Positions 21,070 through 33,089 of a stretch of DNA of 64,000 nucleotides are shown piece by piece. The translations under genes and the position numbers were made by a program. Within the stretch, counting starts at the first letter, position 1, and each line of letters opens with the position of its first letter. The notes beneath the pieces are model-generated. The model saw nothing but the letters and a program-made list of their open reading frames with translations, ran no database searches and was not told where the DNA came from. This DNA comes from Corythucha ciliata. Taxonomy: Eukaryota > Arthropoda > Insecta > Hemiptera > Tingidae. Location: assembly GCA_038030265.1 (NCBI GenBank), contig CM075939.1, positions 49,395,253 to 49,459,252 of the forward strand, in the 5' to 3' direction.

Positions 21070-23054
21070 GCTCGTAATTATAGCATAATTATAGTCTTCA
21101 CTGAAGCTGATTATTTGCTAATTTTAGACCAAAACAAACGATTCACAAGTTGCAACGACCGATATGAAGCTGTATAAAGCTGTGAGTTCCAAATCACTGG
21201 TGGAAGCGAGATAACAACGATTGGGGGGGGGGATTCTCGGGTTTCTGGATTAGGGTAGAATTGTCATAATTTCTTAGTTTTAAAGCAGAAAATTCAGTTT
21301 TAACTGGAAAAATTGCGATTCCAACGAGGTTCCCCAACGAATTATCATGCCAACTCGTTGTATACGTTCTTTGTGAACGTGGTAGAATGTCTGAGTAAGT
21401 CCCTGATGGCTCGAAAGAAGGAAATTACACTGACAATAAAATCTAAACAGTCTGATAGCCTTTCTTGTCTCTCGTCTCCTTTAACCTCTACAGATGACCC
21501 CGAAAAATGAACTGTACAGTTTTACATAATGAGCCATTTTAAGAGGCTGGCGTCAATCCCAAATGATAAGACGTTATTATTCAGTTAAATAGAAAAAAAA
21601 CTACTGGAAGAAAAATTGGGTTCAATGCGATTATACTGGTAATCTATGACGATGTTAGCGATTCAAGCTAAAATTAATGCCGATGTATGAGTTTTTTGCA
21701 CTTTTACAACGTTTTTAAACTAAGGATTCATTATGTTGACGATGAATTTGCCTTCTAGAACTCTTTCATACTGGAACTTTGTTGCGTTCTCTATGATAGA
21801 TATATCAACTGCGCACTCGTAAGATATTAATAGGTGCACTAAGCAGCTTGCACCATCACAAAACAAACTCACCTAGTGAGAGGAAAAAAAAGATTATTTA
21901 AAGACATTCGGAGACTGTCTGATCGTTATCAAAAAAAAGTCCGAACACTTGTTGACTCAAAAGAACGATTTTCATGTCCTTTCCACAGGCTCATTTGGTT
22001 AGGGTTAGGTGAATATGTATGTATGTAAAATATATAAAAAAAAAACTCCCCTGAAAAGGGTTCACAAAACAATGTTTTACAAAGTCAAACGTGCACTTTT
22101 TCTTTTCTTTATTTCACGTTCGATTTCTCTGACTTCTTTTTAGAAAGAGCCTCCTGTCGACTCACAGTCAACCACTTTAGATCAGTTAAGCCCTATATCC
22201 CATTCAAATTTTTCCATTTGTGTAGGATAACATGATAGGGGGACACACAAGGAAAATAATAGAAGAGCTGTCTCCCGCCCCCTCTCCCACCGCCAACACA
22301 TCGTTGACAAGAATAATCTTTCAAGTTTCAGAGAGGTTAATCTCTAGATAAATTCACTCTATGATTGCCCTATTCAGAAGGTTTTGTCCGATTGAAGTTT
22401 TGACTGATTAAACCTCAATTATTGACATAAAAAGCTTTAAACTATTATCATGAATCTCGTTCAATAGAATAATCTTGAACCGACAGGTCGATACTAATGA
22501 AGACTTACGAAAAGATGCGACACATTTTTGGCCATGTTTTTTATAAATTCGTGTCACATTATAAAGAGGGGCATGCGTGTCCGTTTATTACAAACCAACA
22601 AAAAAAGCAGCTTATCGTTGCCATAGATTTTTGTCGTGTGAGGGTGTGCATAACTTGCCTTTTTTTAAAGTGACCCAAACTCACTGAACCCCCCCCCCCA
22701 CCATTATAATGACAGTTTTATAATTTAAATGAGCGATACCCTTGGGTACAGAACTCTGATTTCTATATTTTTAGGGCGACTCGTTTAGTGGAGGAACTTA
22801 AGTAGTCGAGTAAATTGCCTGTAATCACGGCTAACCGGGTGGTGCTGCGTGTGGAGGTGTCTCCCGTACTCATTGAACACAATGTTGAGTCATCATATAA
22901 ACTCGACGTATTTCTAGGACGAGTTTGGATAAATGATCTCGGATCAGAGGAAGCCATGTTTCAACAGGTTAAGTTTCCTATTTACGGCCGGCTTCATCAG
23001 TTTTCAAAAACATTTGAAGACGGCTGTACAGTTATTCCACTGTCACAATGACCG
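21070..23054. other. Intergenic, no gene recognised
   Basis: Mostly AT-rich sequence with poly-purine and C-runs (for example 22687-22699). Two opposed frames at about 22763-23051 overlap and show no domain. I see no promoter, RNA gene or array in this stretch. Confidence 0.45.
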
Positions 23055-23336
23055 ATTCACATCAGTGGCGGAACAACACCTATCGGGGCCCGGGGCGGAA
23101 ATCTCTAAGAGGCCCATTAATAGAGTCTCTAAATAAACAAGGCATATACCTACTCTTTTTAGTAAAATGCAAAGAAGCGCCATCATCGAAAAGTACATAG
23201 TTATATACTGAGAAATATAATCAATTGAGTGGAAAAAGTAAGAAAAGAAAGAAGCTGCCCTGGAATTTGCGAGTTGGCGTTTTCTCAATTTCAGCTGTGA
23301 ATTAGCGTTTTTCACTCAACTTTAGCAGTGAATTAG

Positions 23337-23534
23337 TGTTGAAGCAAACGAAGAACCAGACGGACTTCAAGATTGCACCTGACATCCCATGTGTTTGTTT
23401 ACATAAAAAAAAAGTTAATTGTTTACTTAGGTCTTTGGAGATTTGAGAGTTAAAAATCCAATTTTGAAACTTTTCTTATTATAAATCCTTTTTAATCCTT
23501 TGAGCTTTTATTTTTCTCCGCGTTATTTTCAATT
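23337..23534 (+). repeat. Copia-1 5' LTR
   Basis: It starts TGTTGAAGCAAACG and ends TTATTTTCAATT. The end is set by the ATTAG target duplication and by identity with the 3' copy; it lacks the usual terminal CA. Its first 45 bases match the end of the pol reading frame because that frame runs into the 3' LTR. Confidence 0.88.
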
Positions 23535-23550
23535 GGTTATGGGCCCAGCA
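23535..23550 (+). other. Copia-1 primer-binding site
   Basis: GGTTATGGGCCCAGCA directly follows the 5' LTR. It resembles the Drosophila copia primer site, which pairs with an internal region of initiator tRNA-Met. The second copia element has GGTTATGGGCCCC in the same position at 30019. Confidence 0.75.
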
Positions 23551-23565
23551 ACGCGCTGAATAAGA

Positions 23566-26500
23566 ATGGCAGAAGTTCGTACTGAATTCAAACCTCATGT
23601 CGAAAAGCTTGAGGGTGGAGAAAATTGGGCTCGATGGAAGCGGCAGATTGCTCTCGTTCTGAAACACCACAAGGTTCTCGATGTGGTAACAGGGGAGCTC
23701 ACCCGTAATGAAGAAAATGGAGAAGACTTCGACTCAAAAGATGCACTGGCACAATTAATACTACTAAGTTCATTGAACGCGATGAACGATGAACTTACGT
23801 CGTCTTGTATCTGCGCCAAGGAAGTTTGGGATAAACTGACGTCGGCGTACGAGCAAAGCTCAAGTCAAAGAGTTGATCGGCTACTGGAAGCGTTTTTCTC
23901 TAGTGAAAATCTTGGAACTGAAAGCATCGTTACTCACATTGCTCGACTTCAGCGAGATATCAACGCGTTGAACGTTGAGTTGAAGAAACTTGTTAACTCT
24001 GAGCTTCACGAGTTGATATTAATGGGTAGAATATTGTCGACGTTGACTTCCGAATATTTCGAATTTAAGAGTGTGTGGGAAAGTGTTCCAATTCAAGACC
24101 GAACCGTTAATAATTTGACCGAACGATTGAGACTTATCGAAATGCGACTTCCTGACAAAAAAGACATCATGAATGAAAACGCTCTCATAGCAAATGCTTC
24201 GAAGAAAATTCTGCAAAGAAAAGAACCTGTCAAATGCTATAGATGCCAAAAAGTTGGACACTTCGCAAGGGATTGCTACTCACGCACTCGAAATTTAAAG
24301 AAGGATGAACCTGAAAAGGAAGAGCAAGACGGGCATGCTTTTATAACTGACAATACCTATTCTTCCGATCGGAATACCTGGATTGTGGATACTGGAGCAA
24401 CCGAGCATATGACAAACTCAATGGATTATTTCGTTTCCTTCAGACAGTTTAGCCAGCCGAAGCACGTTCAAGTCGGCAATCGCGAATCAATTAAAGCCTT
24501 GGGACAAGGAGAAATTATTGTTAAAACGAGGATCAACGGCAAGCTCATCAGAAGTTTCTTGCAAGAAGTCTGGTATGTTCCTGAGGTTAGTCGACAATTG
24601 TTTTCTGTTACCCGTGCGTTGGACAAAGGCTATGAATTTCGAGCAAATCAGCAAACTTGCGAATTTAGAAAAAAGGAACATCATGCGTGCTGGGAAGAAG
24701 GGTTCAGAGAGGTTTATTTATTTTGGACTTTGAGCCACAAGTGCCTGCATTGGCTCATGGGTTCATTACTGACTCAAGTGATGAAATGCAAGTGTGGCAC
24801 GAGAGATTGTGCCATCAAAACAAGAGACAAGTGAAGAACGTCCTTAAAAGATTTGGAGTGGATCTTAAAATGGATGACGACTTATGCGAGGGTTGCACTT
24901 ACGGAAAGCAACACAGACAACCATTCCGAAGCAGAAAAGATCGACCAACGGAATGTGGAAAATGGGTTCACGCGGACGTTTGCGGTCCCTTTCATGAAGT
25001 ATCACCAGGTGGATCTCGTTATTTTTTATGTATTAAAGATGATTATTCCAAGTACAGGCGAGTCTTCTTTAAAAAAAATAAATCAGAAGTGGCCAAGTGT
25101 TTCGAAACGTTTCTCAAGGAGGCTAAAAATGTTGGTAACAAAATTGAAGTAGTATTCTGTGACGGAGGCGGGGAATTTATTAATGCAGAAATAAAGAAAC
25201 TGTTTTTTGGATAACGGAATATCCATTCGTCAAACGATGCCCTACACCCCTCAGCAAAATGGAGCCGCCGAAAGAGAGAATAGAACTCTAGTAGAAGCCG
25301 CACGCTCCATGTTACATGCCAAAAATGTACCCATGAAACTTTGGGCTGAAGCAATTAATACAGCTGCTTTCGTATTAAATCGAACTGGCCCTTCAGGTGA
25401 AGATAACAAATCTCCTATTGAAGTATGGGCGAGATGTTCACCCCCTAAGATCAGCAATTTCCAAATTTTTGGCACCAAATGCTATACGCACGTGCCTAAA
25501 TGCAACAGAAAGAAGTTGGACAAAAAGAGCATGGAATGCATTTTCATGGGTTACTGCAATGACTATCACAGCGGGTATCGGGTCTGGGATTTGTCAAGAA
25601 ATAAACTCATATTGTCACGAGATGTTATCTTCTCAAAAGGGTCTTTAAATCCAGAAGAGAGGCAGATTCAATCGAAATCAATGCTAAGGTCTTCGTTAGC
25701 CCCCTAAAGTGGACGGAAGAGTCAACAAAATGAGGTGCCATCGGCTGAGTTCAATATTTCAACTGTTGATTGTGAGAAGAATGGTGTGACAAGGGAGATA
25801 CTAGCAACAATCGAAAGGACTCAAGATGAGTCAGAAAATTTAAACGCATCCCATGACATAGAAGAACTGCCTCAAGAATTTAATCTTCGTCGGAGTACGC
25901 GTGAAAGCAGAATGCCCTCGTTTTTGGTTAATAACTACGTTTTGCTCACAGAAAATCTATCTTTTGCTCAAGTCAACAAATCAAATGAAAAGGAACGTTG
26001 GAAAGAAGCTATGCAACAAGAACTCAACTCCTTAGCCGAAAATAATACGTGGACTTTGGTAGGCCGTCCAAAAGATAAGAAGGTGATCCCTAATAAATGG
26101 GTGTTAAAAATCAAGAAGAAACCCAGCGGTGCTATCGAACGCTATAAGGCACGCTTGGTTGCCAAGGGATTCACTCAGGAGTACGGTGTTGACTTCGATC
26201 AAACCTTCAGTCCAGTTGCCCGTTTTGACACAGTTAGGGCACTTTTAAGCGTAGCAGCAGCCGAGAAGTACGAGCTTGGGCGATTCGATGTTCAGACAGC
26301 CTTTCTTTACGGAGAGCTGAAAGAAGAAGTGTATATGGAACAGCCTGAGGGCTTCAATGATGGTAGTGACAGGGTCTGCAGGCTAAATCGTAGTCTTTAC
26401 GGGCTGAAACAGTCTCCTAGATGCTGGAACCAACGTTTCATCCGATTCATCGAGTCTTTGGGTTTTACATCAAGTCAGGCGGATCCATGTCTTTTCATCA

Positions 26501-27528
26501 AGTATTGTACAGAAGGTCGAAAACTTATGGTCGGAATTTACGTCGATGATGGAATTATTGTCGGGGATCAAAATGAAATTCAAGATTTGTTACAAAAATT
26601 GAAAGAAGAATTCAAGATCACGACGGGAAATCTGGACACCTTTTTGGGCATGCAGATTTCAAAATTGAAGAATGGTTCGATTTTCGTGAGTCAAGAGTCA
26701 TACACCAAGAATATTATTTCGAAATTTCGGATGGAAGAGTCTAATTCAGTTTCAACGCCCTGTGAGAAGATGATTTATCGGGAGGACCAAGATCCGCCAC
26801 TCGAAGAAAGAATTCCGTACAGAGAAGCTGTAGGAAGCCTTCTTTATTTGACCATGACAACTCGACCGGATCTGATGTTTGCTGTCAGCGTTGCGTCTGA
26901 AGTGCTAGACAAGCCAAGGAGGTCAGATTGGAACGCTGTTAAACGAATTTTCAAATATCTGAATGGCACGCTAGACATGGGTCTACTGTATAAGTCTGGT
27001 GCGCCACCTGAGCTGAAATGTTTTTCAGACAGTGATTTCGCCAACGACCTGAGTACACGTCGTTCTAGAACCGGAGTTGTTACAACTTTTGGAGGTGGTG
27101 CCATTTCATGGACTAGTAGGAAGCAAGCTACTACTGCTTTGAGTACTACGGAAGCGGAATACATAGCGGCAAGTGAGGCTACAAAAGAAATAGTTTGGCT
27201 AAAACGATTATTCGAGGAAATTTCAAGCGCCGAAATTTCGCCAACTTTGTATGTGGACAATAGAAGCACTATCAAGCTTGTGAAGAATCCGGAATTTCAT
27301 CGTCGAACAAAGCATGTTGAAGTTCGTTATCACTTCGTTCGAGAAAAGTATCAAGCCGGGGAATTCGTACTCGAACACATCCCTACCAGAAGGCAGTTGG
27401 CAGATATCCTCACTAAAGGGTTGGCAAACGCCTCATTCGTGAAACATAGAGATGGTCTACAGGTATTTCGTTTGAGGGGGAATGTTGAAGCAAACGAAGA
27501 ACCAGACGGACTTCAAGATTGCACCTGA
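23566..27528 (+). pseudogene. Copia-1 gag-pol, frameshifted
   Basis: Translation would start at the ATG at 23566. Domain order is copia-type: gag (UBN2-like, about 23580-24200), zinc knuckle CYRCQKVGHFARDC, protease WIVDTGATEHMT, integrase with HHCC (HERLCHQ, CEGCTYGKQH) and DDE residues (ADVCGP, CDGGGEF, AERENRT), reverse transcriptase (WVLKIKKKPSG, YVDDGIIVG) and RNase H (SDSDFAND, STTEAEYIA, YVDNRS). The frame slips by one base near 24669-24674, 24724-24727 and 25201-25206, each time at an A or T run, and a TAA lies at 25705-25707. The C-terminus runs 46 bp into the 3' LTR. Overall length stays a multiple of three, fitting three single-base insertions. Confidence 0.9.
27472..27482 (+). other. 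Copia-1 polypurine tract
   Basis: The purine-rich GAGGGGGAA immediately precedes the 3' LTR, the expected site of plus-strand priming. It is translated as part of the pol frame. Confidence 0.7.
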
Positions 27529-27682
27529 CATCCCATGTGTTTGTTTACGTAAAAAAAAAAAGTTAATTGTTTACTTAGGTCTTTGGAGATTTGAGAGTTA
27601 AAAATCCAATTTTGAAACTTTTCTTATTATAAATCCTTTTTAATCCTTTGAGCTTTTATTTTTCTCCGCGTTATTTTCAATT
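27483..27682 (+). repeat. Copia-1 3' LTR
   Basis: It is nearly identical to the 5' LTR: one G/A substitution near 27550 and two extra A in the following A-run. It contains the last codons of pol and the stop at 27526-27528. Confidence 0.88.
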
Positions 27683-27689
27683 ATTAGCA

Positions 27690-28075
27690 CATTTTCTCAT
27701 TTTTAGCTGTGAATCGGTGCTTATTATAAACTCACAAATATAAATCTCGCTTAATATAAATGCAAAGTCTGTAGTGTTTGAGTGCTCTGTCCAAATTATA
27801 TCCAAAAATTAGGTTTTTTCTCTATTTTCAAACACCAATTCGTGTTTTTATAAATTTTACCCGTGGATTAGCGCTTTTCCATAGTTTTAGCCGCTTGATC
27901 TAGCGCTTTTTCTCAATTTGATTCCTGAAGTTGCCCCAAAGAATCTGTGAGTTGGCTTATTCTCAATTTCATCAGTAAATTAGCCTTTTTAATTAGCTCA
28001 TTTTCTTAATTTTAGCTGAGAATTATAGCGCTTTTTACCGATTTTATCCGTGAAATCGCAATTTTTCACAGGGGC
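27690..28075 (+). repeat. Family A array (continuation beyond copia-1)
   Basis: Forward units with CTCATTTTTAGCTGTGAATC and CTCAATTT...GAATTAGC patterns continue from the copia target site to a C/G-rich stretch at 28076. Sequence before the insertion (23275-23336) is of the same type. Confidence 0.75.
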
Positions 28076-28575
28076 GTCCACACCTCGGGGGAGGGGTGTT
28101 GGACGACGTCGGCGTCCACCTGTCGCTAGAGGGTTGGGGGGGGGGAAGCCCAAAACTTCATCAGGGCGGAAATTATACGTTTTCTGCGAACCTTCGAGAA
28201 CGTTAGGTTAACGTTGTAATCGAAACCTATCATGGTTTGCCAAGTGCGAACTTTGGACGTAATTCGAACGTTCATTTCAACCGGTGAAACCGAACGTTGA
28301 GCGAACGATTTAACGTTAAGGTTAAACGTTTGGCAAACGTTCAAGGAACATTTTTATGCTACTCGGTAGCTCCCGATGGAATTCGAGTCCCGGGTCTCAC
28401 ATTATAAAATAAGATAGCTGCGGAGCTCCATACAGCTTCTGAAGGGGCGATGAAATCACTGAATTCCCAAAAATAATGTTCTTAGCCCCTAAACTTGTAA
28501 TTTAACGCCACAAACTAGCTGTTCAACTGCATGACTGCGATCATTCACAGATCACACTACCACTCAGGAGCCAGG
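28076..28575. other. Unassigned spacer
   Basis: GC-richer DNA with G-runs (28138-28145), then AACGTT-rich sequence around 28190-28345 (GAACGTTAGG, CGAACGTTC and similar, an irregular repeat of AACGTT) and non-coding sequence. I recognise no gene. Confidence 0.4.
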
Positions 28576-28589
28576 AACAATGAAACTAG

Positions 28590-29400
28590 GCTGTGAAACT
28601 GTCAATAGAGCACGAAAATTCCAGGAATTGGTAATTCAAATTCGAAAGCTACTAAAAAATGACCAGTTTATCGATTTTATGGTGGCAATAACCAGTATTA
28701 TAGCCAGTTTTGGGCTATTAGACCAAGAATTTGGGCTGTATTGGGCGAATAGACCATTGAGACCATTTTAAGAGCGTGAATTTTGCCAGTTTGACATTTT
28801 TGGGTGTGAATATAGCCAGTTTGGCTATTATTAGAGCACATAATCAGCCTCATTTCACACTTGCAGTTTAGCTATTTACAATCCCCGAATGGTCAGTTTG
28901 GCGTGAATGCGATCGCTTTTGCCATTCTCAGGGCAGGAATCGTCCGTATGGGCATTTTCAAGGCACCCCATTCAAGGCGTGGTAATTATTACCAATTTTA
29001 GAACGTGAATAGCCGTACTGGCTACTTCCTCTAGCGCCACAATGGCACAAATGATCACTTGGACCGGTTTCGGCTCAGAATCATCTGTTTATAGACATAA
29101 ATTCGAAATGCGAACCATCGCGAGCGCGTTAAATCAGTTCGCGCAAATTGTCAAAGTTCAGTCATCTTTTTGGGGCACAAGGATAGCCCTTTGAGCCAAA
29201 AAGGCGCAAAATTATCAGTATTGGCCATTATGACCATTAATTATATCTGACGATCAATGTCGGTCGGCATTTTCACGGCAGAATGAATCATCAGTTCAGG
29301 CATTTTTTGGGCGTGTGAAATCTTTTCTGACGCAGGAATCGCCAGTTTGAATATTTTTAGGAGAGGAGGTAATATAAAGTCCGTTCGATTGTTTCACGAG
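28590..29400 (+). repeat. Family B ~30-bp repeat array, diverged
   Basis: Units of the type CCAGTTTGGCTATTTTTAG followed by GGCGTGAAT recur at about 30 bp, strongly diverged. The family is better preserved at 42310-44115. It is non-coding; the short open frame at 28580 is formed by repeat units. Confidence 0.65.
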
Positions 29401-29536
29401 TGCTACACTTTTGAAGAAAATCATCTGGTCTCATTCAATTTTTCAGAATAAGTCAATGAAATCACATGGTTGTTCGACACTAGTCGTTTAGCACTAGTAA
29501 AACAACGGAACGAACCCATCGTCAGTTCTATGTCAT

Positions 29537-29896
29537 CAGTGGCGTAGGTAGCAATTTGTCCTGGTGGGGGGGGGATCAGATTGAAATCTTCTAATAGTGA
29601 GGGGGAGGGGGTAATTTCACATTTTAGTCATTATTCCACCCATCCAGCACACTCTTGAATATGGACATCTTGCAGGCCTCGTCATAGCCTCACTCTCTCA
29701 GTTAGGGGTGATTTTTGGACTCCACCCGCAAATTAGCGCTTTTTTGTCCGAGTGTATCGTTCTTATCAGTTTCAGCCGGCGGTTTTGCCCCACCCCCTCC
29801 CATAGCCATGAATTTGCGCATTTTCTCAACTTGAGCAGCAAAGTATCATTTTATCCCGTGAGCGATGTTCCGATGTTTCTTAAATATCCACGAGTT
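29537..29896. mobile_element. CAGTGGCGTAGGTAG-type element, left part, cut by copia-2
   Basis: It begins CAGTGGCGTAGGTAGCAATT, followed by a G-run, and is colinear with 2742-3140 through the first family A units. The second copia element interrupts it after TATCCACGAG. The right end is not seen and may lie in or beyond the assembly gap. Confidence 0.6.
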
Positions 29897-30018
29897 TGTG
29901 TAGGATGACGGCATCATCTGTTAATTTTACAAAATGTTTTTTTTTGTTTATGTTTACTGAATACAAAAAATATAAATAATACCAAAAAGTCGCTCTGCTC
30001 TTGACAAAGCTTCTAATA
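29897..30018 (+). repeat. Putative 5' LTR of copia-2
   Basis: The 122 bp between the interrupted array unit and the primer-binding site start with TG. The end (CTCTGCTC...AAAGCTTCTAATA) resembles the end of the LTR-like sequence at 56211-56363. There is no second copy in the window to confirm it, so the boundaries are inferred. Confidence 0.5.
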
Positions 30019-30054
30019 GGTTATGGGCCCCATCACTTGCTAAAAACAAGTAAA

Positions 30055-32445
30055 ATGGACTCTTTTGAATCAAAAGCGACCGTTGCGAAGCTCAATAACC
30101 ACAATTATCAACCATGGAAATTCAAGATAAGAATGCTCATGATACGTGAAGACACATGGCAAGTCATTGAAGGTCAACCTCCAGTAAACTCCGATTCTTT
30201 ATGGAAGAAAAAAGACGAATTGGCTCAGACAACTATTTCCCTTAATATCGAAGATAGTCAAATAATCCACATCTGCAATTGCAAAACAGCTAAAGAAATG
30301 TGGCAGGCCTTACAGAAAATTCATGAACGAGCTAATTTATCGAACAAGATGTACTTGTTAAGAAAATTGTACCAGTCACGTTTGACTGACCATCAGACGA
30401 TGACAGAATACCTTCATTCTACTCTGGAACTCGTTGAGAAACTTCGCGGAATAGGGGAAGAAATTAAAGATTTCCACGTAGCCGCACTCTTGTTAGGAGG
30501 GTTACCCGATGAATTTAGTGCTCTGGTAACTGCTCTTGATGCTCGCCCTGACGACGAACTTACTCTGGAATACGTTAGTGGCAAATTCATAGACGAATTC
30601 AAAAGACGAAGAGTGAAAGACAATGACAGGTTTGATGAACCAGAAACCGCTTTGAACTTACGGAGGAACCAAATGACAAAAGAAAGACCACGAATGACCG
30701 ATTCGAAAGAATGCTTCTTCTGCAAGAAACGAGGCCACGTTAAGTCCCAATGCTATCTCTGGAAACGTGGTACGGAAATGCATAATAATCCGCGACAAGA
30801 AGCAAGAACTGCAGCAAAACAAAATGAATCTTCCGACTCTGAAGAGTTTTGTTTTTCAACCATACGACGGCATTCTAAAGACTGGTTCGTTGACTCAGGA
30901 GCTACGAGTCATATGACGAATGATAAAAACAACTTAACGAATTACCGAACAATCTCGCCTGATAAAATCACAGTAGCAAACGGCCAATTCATGAATTACG
31001 AGAGAATAGGTGATGCAAAATTAAAAATCAAAATTTCAAAATTCAAATCACTAAAAATATTATTGAAAAATGTTTATTTTGTCCCGGAATTGGAGAATAA
31101 CTTAGTATCAGTGAAAAAGATGACAGACGCCGGCTGTCAAGTTATATTTAATCGTAACTACTGTTTGGTAAAACACGGAACCAAAGTCGTTGCGAAGGCC
31201 CACACTGACGGCACTTTGTACAAATTACGTATTCACAATGAAACAATAAATTCAGTTCTTCGTTCATGTTACAATTGCATTCGTACTTGGCACAGAAGGC
31301 TTGGACATCGAGATCCAGAAGCTACCAGAAGAGCTGTAAAGGACAAATTAGTCTCGGGCATCAATATAAGGCAATGCAACCAAATTAAAAGATGAGTCAG
31401 TTGTATTAAAGGAAAGCTAAAAGAAAATTCGTTCCCCGAATCCTCTGAATATAGAGCGGCCTCCCTCTTGGATTTGATTCATTCGGATTTATGCGGCCCG
31501 ATGAAAACTGAAACCCCAGGAAGAAAACGATATTTTTTGACTTTCACTGACGACTACTCCAGATTCACGACTATTTATCTACTTCGTGATAAGAGTGAAG
31601 TCCCGGAAAAACTTGAAGACTTCATAGCTCTCGTGACAAATAAATTCGACAAGATCCCAAAAGCGTTCAGATCGGACAACGGAGGGGAATATATTTCTGA
31701 AAAGACTCAGAGGATCCTCAAAGATAATGGCATCACCTTTCAACCTACTGTCCCATACTGCCCATCACAGAATGGAGTTTCTGAAAGAAAGAACAGAACA
31801 CTCTGTGAAATGGCCCGGACAATGCTTTTTGACGCCAACTTGCCGAACAAGTACTGGGGAGAAGCCATCATGACTTCAAATTATTTGTTGAATATTTCGC
31901 CCACAAAATCTTCTTTAAAAACACCTTTTGAATTCTGGGAAGGATACAAGCCAAATTATGACAACTTGAAAATATTCGGATGCGAAGCCTACTTTTATAT
32001 ACCGAAAGAAAAACGAACAAAGTGGGACGCAAGAGCACGCAGAGGTATCATGGTCGGTTATTCTACGAATCGTACAGCTTATCGAATTTTGGATCCCACC
32101 ACTGACAAAATAACAATAAGTAGAACAGTAGAATTTTTTGAATCCCCCGAACAATGCATCAGAACATCACACCCCACACGTCATAACGAGTCTCCCATCA
32201 CAGCAACACAAGCGTCAAACGACAAAGTAAAATACATTAACTCGGAAAACATCATCATAACAAGAAGGCTTGACGATAAGAAACAAATCAATTCATGCAG
32301 AGAACGGGACGAACAAGATGGACATACACGCCCAGAAGAAAACACACTTGAAGAAGTAAACACAGACACTGGTCAAAGAGAAATCGTGGAAACACGACGA
32401 ATTGAACAAGATGAATATACACGTCACTTCAAGAACAAGAAATAA
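30055..32445 (+). pseudogene. Copia-2 gag, protease and integrase, one in-frame stop
   Basis: The frame starts MDSFESKATVAKLNNHNYQ, a copia gag N-terminus, at 30055. It is followed by a gag body, zinc knuckle CFFCKKRGHVKSQC, protease WFVDSGATSHMT, and integrase with an HHCC module (HRRLGH, then C...C split by a TGA at 31393-31395) and DDE residues (HSDLCGP, RSDNGGEY, SERKNRT). The 797-codon frame is otherwise open and ends at a TAA created by the 86-bp repeat. The integrase-RT linker is rich in Glu, Thr and Arg (repeats around ETRRIEQDE). Gag would form particles and integrase would insert the cDNA. RT and RNase H are not encoded before the gap. Confidence 0.87.
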
Positions 32446-32589
32446 ACACAGACACTGTTCAAGGCGAAATCGTGGAAACACGACGAATTGAACAAGATGA
32501 ATATACACGTCACTTCAAGAACAAGAAATAAACACAGACACTGTTCAAGGCGAAATCGTGGAAACACGACGAATTGAACAAGATGAATA
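32361..32589 (+). repeat. 86-bp tandem repeat running into the gap
   Basis: CACAGACACTG begins units at 32361, 32447 and 32533, an exact 86-bp period. The second and third copies are identical as far as they go. Because 86 is not a multiple of three, each added copy shifts the pol frame. The array is cut by the N block, suggesting that assembly failed in a longer tandem run. Confidence 0.92.
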
Positions 32590-33089
32590 NNNNNNNNNNN
32601 NNNNNNNNNNNNNNNNNNNNNNNNNNNNNNNNNNNNNNNNNNNNNNNNNNNNNNNNNNNNNNNNNNNNNNNNNNNNNNNNNNNNNNNNNNNNNNNNNNNN
32701 NNNNNNNNNNNNNNNNNNNNNNNNNNNNNNNNNNNNNNNNNNNNNNNNNNNNNNNNNNNNNNNNNNNNNNNNNNNNNNNNNNNNNNNNNNNNNNNNNNNN
32801 NNNNNNNNNNNNNNNNNNNNNNNNNNNNNNNNNNNNNNNNNNNNNNNNNNNNNNNNNNNNNNNNNNNNNNNNNNNNNNNNNNNNNNNNNNNNNNNNNNNN
32901 NNNNNNNNNNNNNNNNNNNNNNNNNNNNNNNNNNNNNNNNNNNNNNNNNNNNNNNNNNNNNNNNNNNNNNNNNNNNNNNNNNNNNNNNNNNNNNNNNNNN
33001 NNNNNNNNNNNNNNNNNNNNNNNNNNNNNNNNNNNNNNNNNNNNNNNNNNNNNNNNNNNNNNNNNNNNNNNNNNNNNNNNNNNNNNNNN
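32590..33089. other. Assembly gap of 500 N
   Basis: The block is exactly 500 N, a conventional placeholder, so the real distance is unknown. The left edge lies in the 86-bp repeat and the right edge inside a terminal inverted repeat of another element. Confidence 1.

Larger units (their letters stand above)
23337..27682 (+). mobile_element. Ty1/copia LTR retrotransposon, recent insertion
   Basis: A 4.35-kb element has LTRs of 198 and 200 bp, flanked by 5-bp direct repeats ATTAG (23332-23336 and 27683-27687). The LTRs differ by one substitution and a length change in an A-run, so it inserted recently. A primer-binding site, a single gag-pol region and a purine tract before the 3' LTR are present. 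It inserted into a GAATTAG motif of a family A unit. Frame breaks are single-base slips plus one stop. Confidence 0.93.
23063..28075. mobile_element. Left-end fragment of CAGTGGCGGAACAACACC-type element, split by copia-1
   Basis: The sequence from 23063 begins CAGTGGCGGAACAACACC and TATCGGGGCCCGGGGCGGAA. A second copy of this terminus is at 47411. Family A units begin near 23275, are interrupted by the copia element at 23337-27682, and resume to about 28075. I could not find a matching right end or 8-bp duplication, so the right boundary is arbitrary. Confidence 0.45.
29897..32589 (+). mobile_element. Second Ty1/copia element, truncated by the assembly gap
   Basis: A putative short 5' LTR (29897-30018, TGTGTAGGATG...TTCTAATA), a copia-type primer site GGTTATGGGCCCC (30019-30031), and gag, protease and integrase coding sequence run into an 86-bp tandem repeat and then 500 N. 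Reverse transcriptase, RNase H and 3' LTR are not present after the gap, so either they were lost or the gap hides them. Its family differs from copia-1. Confidence 0.82.
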
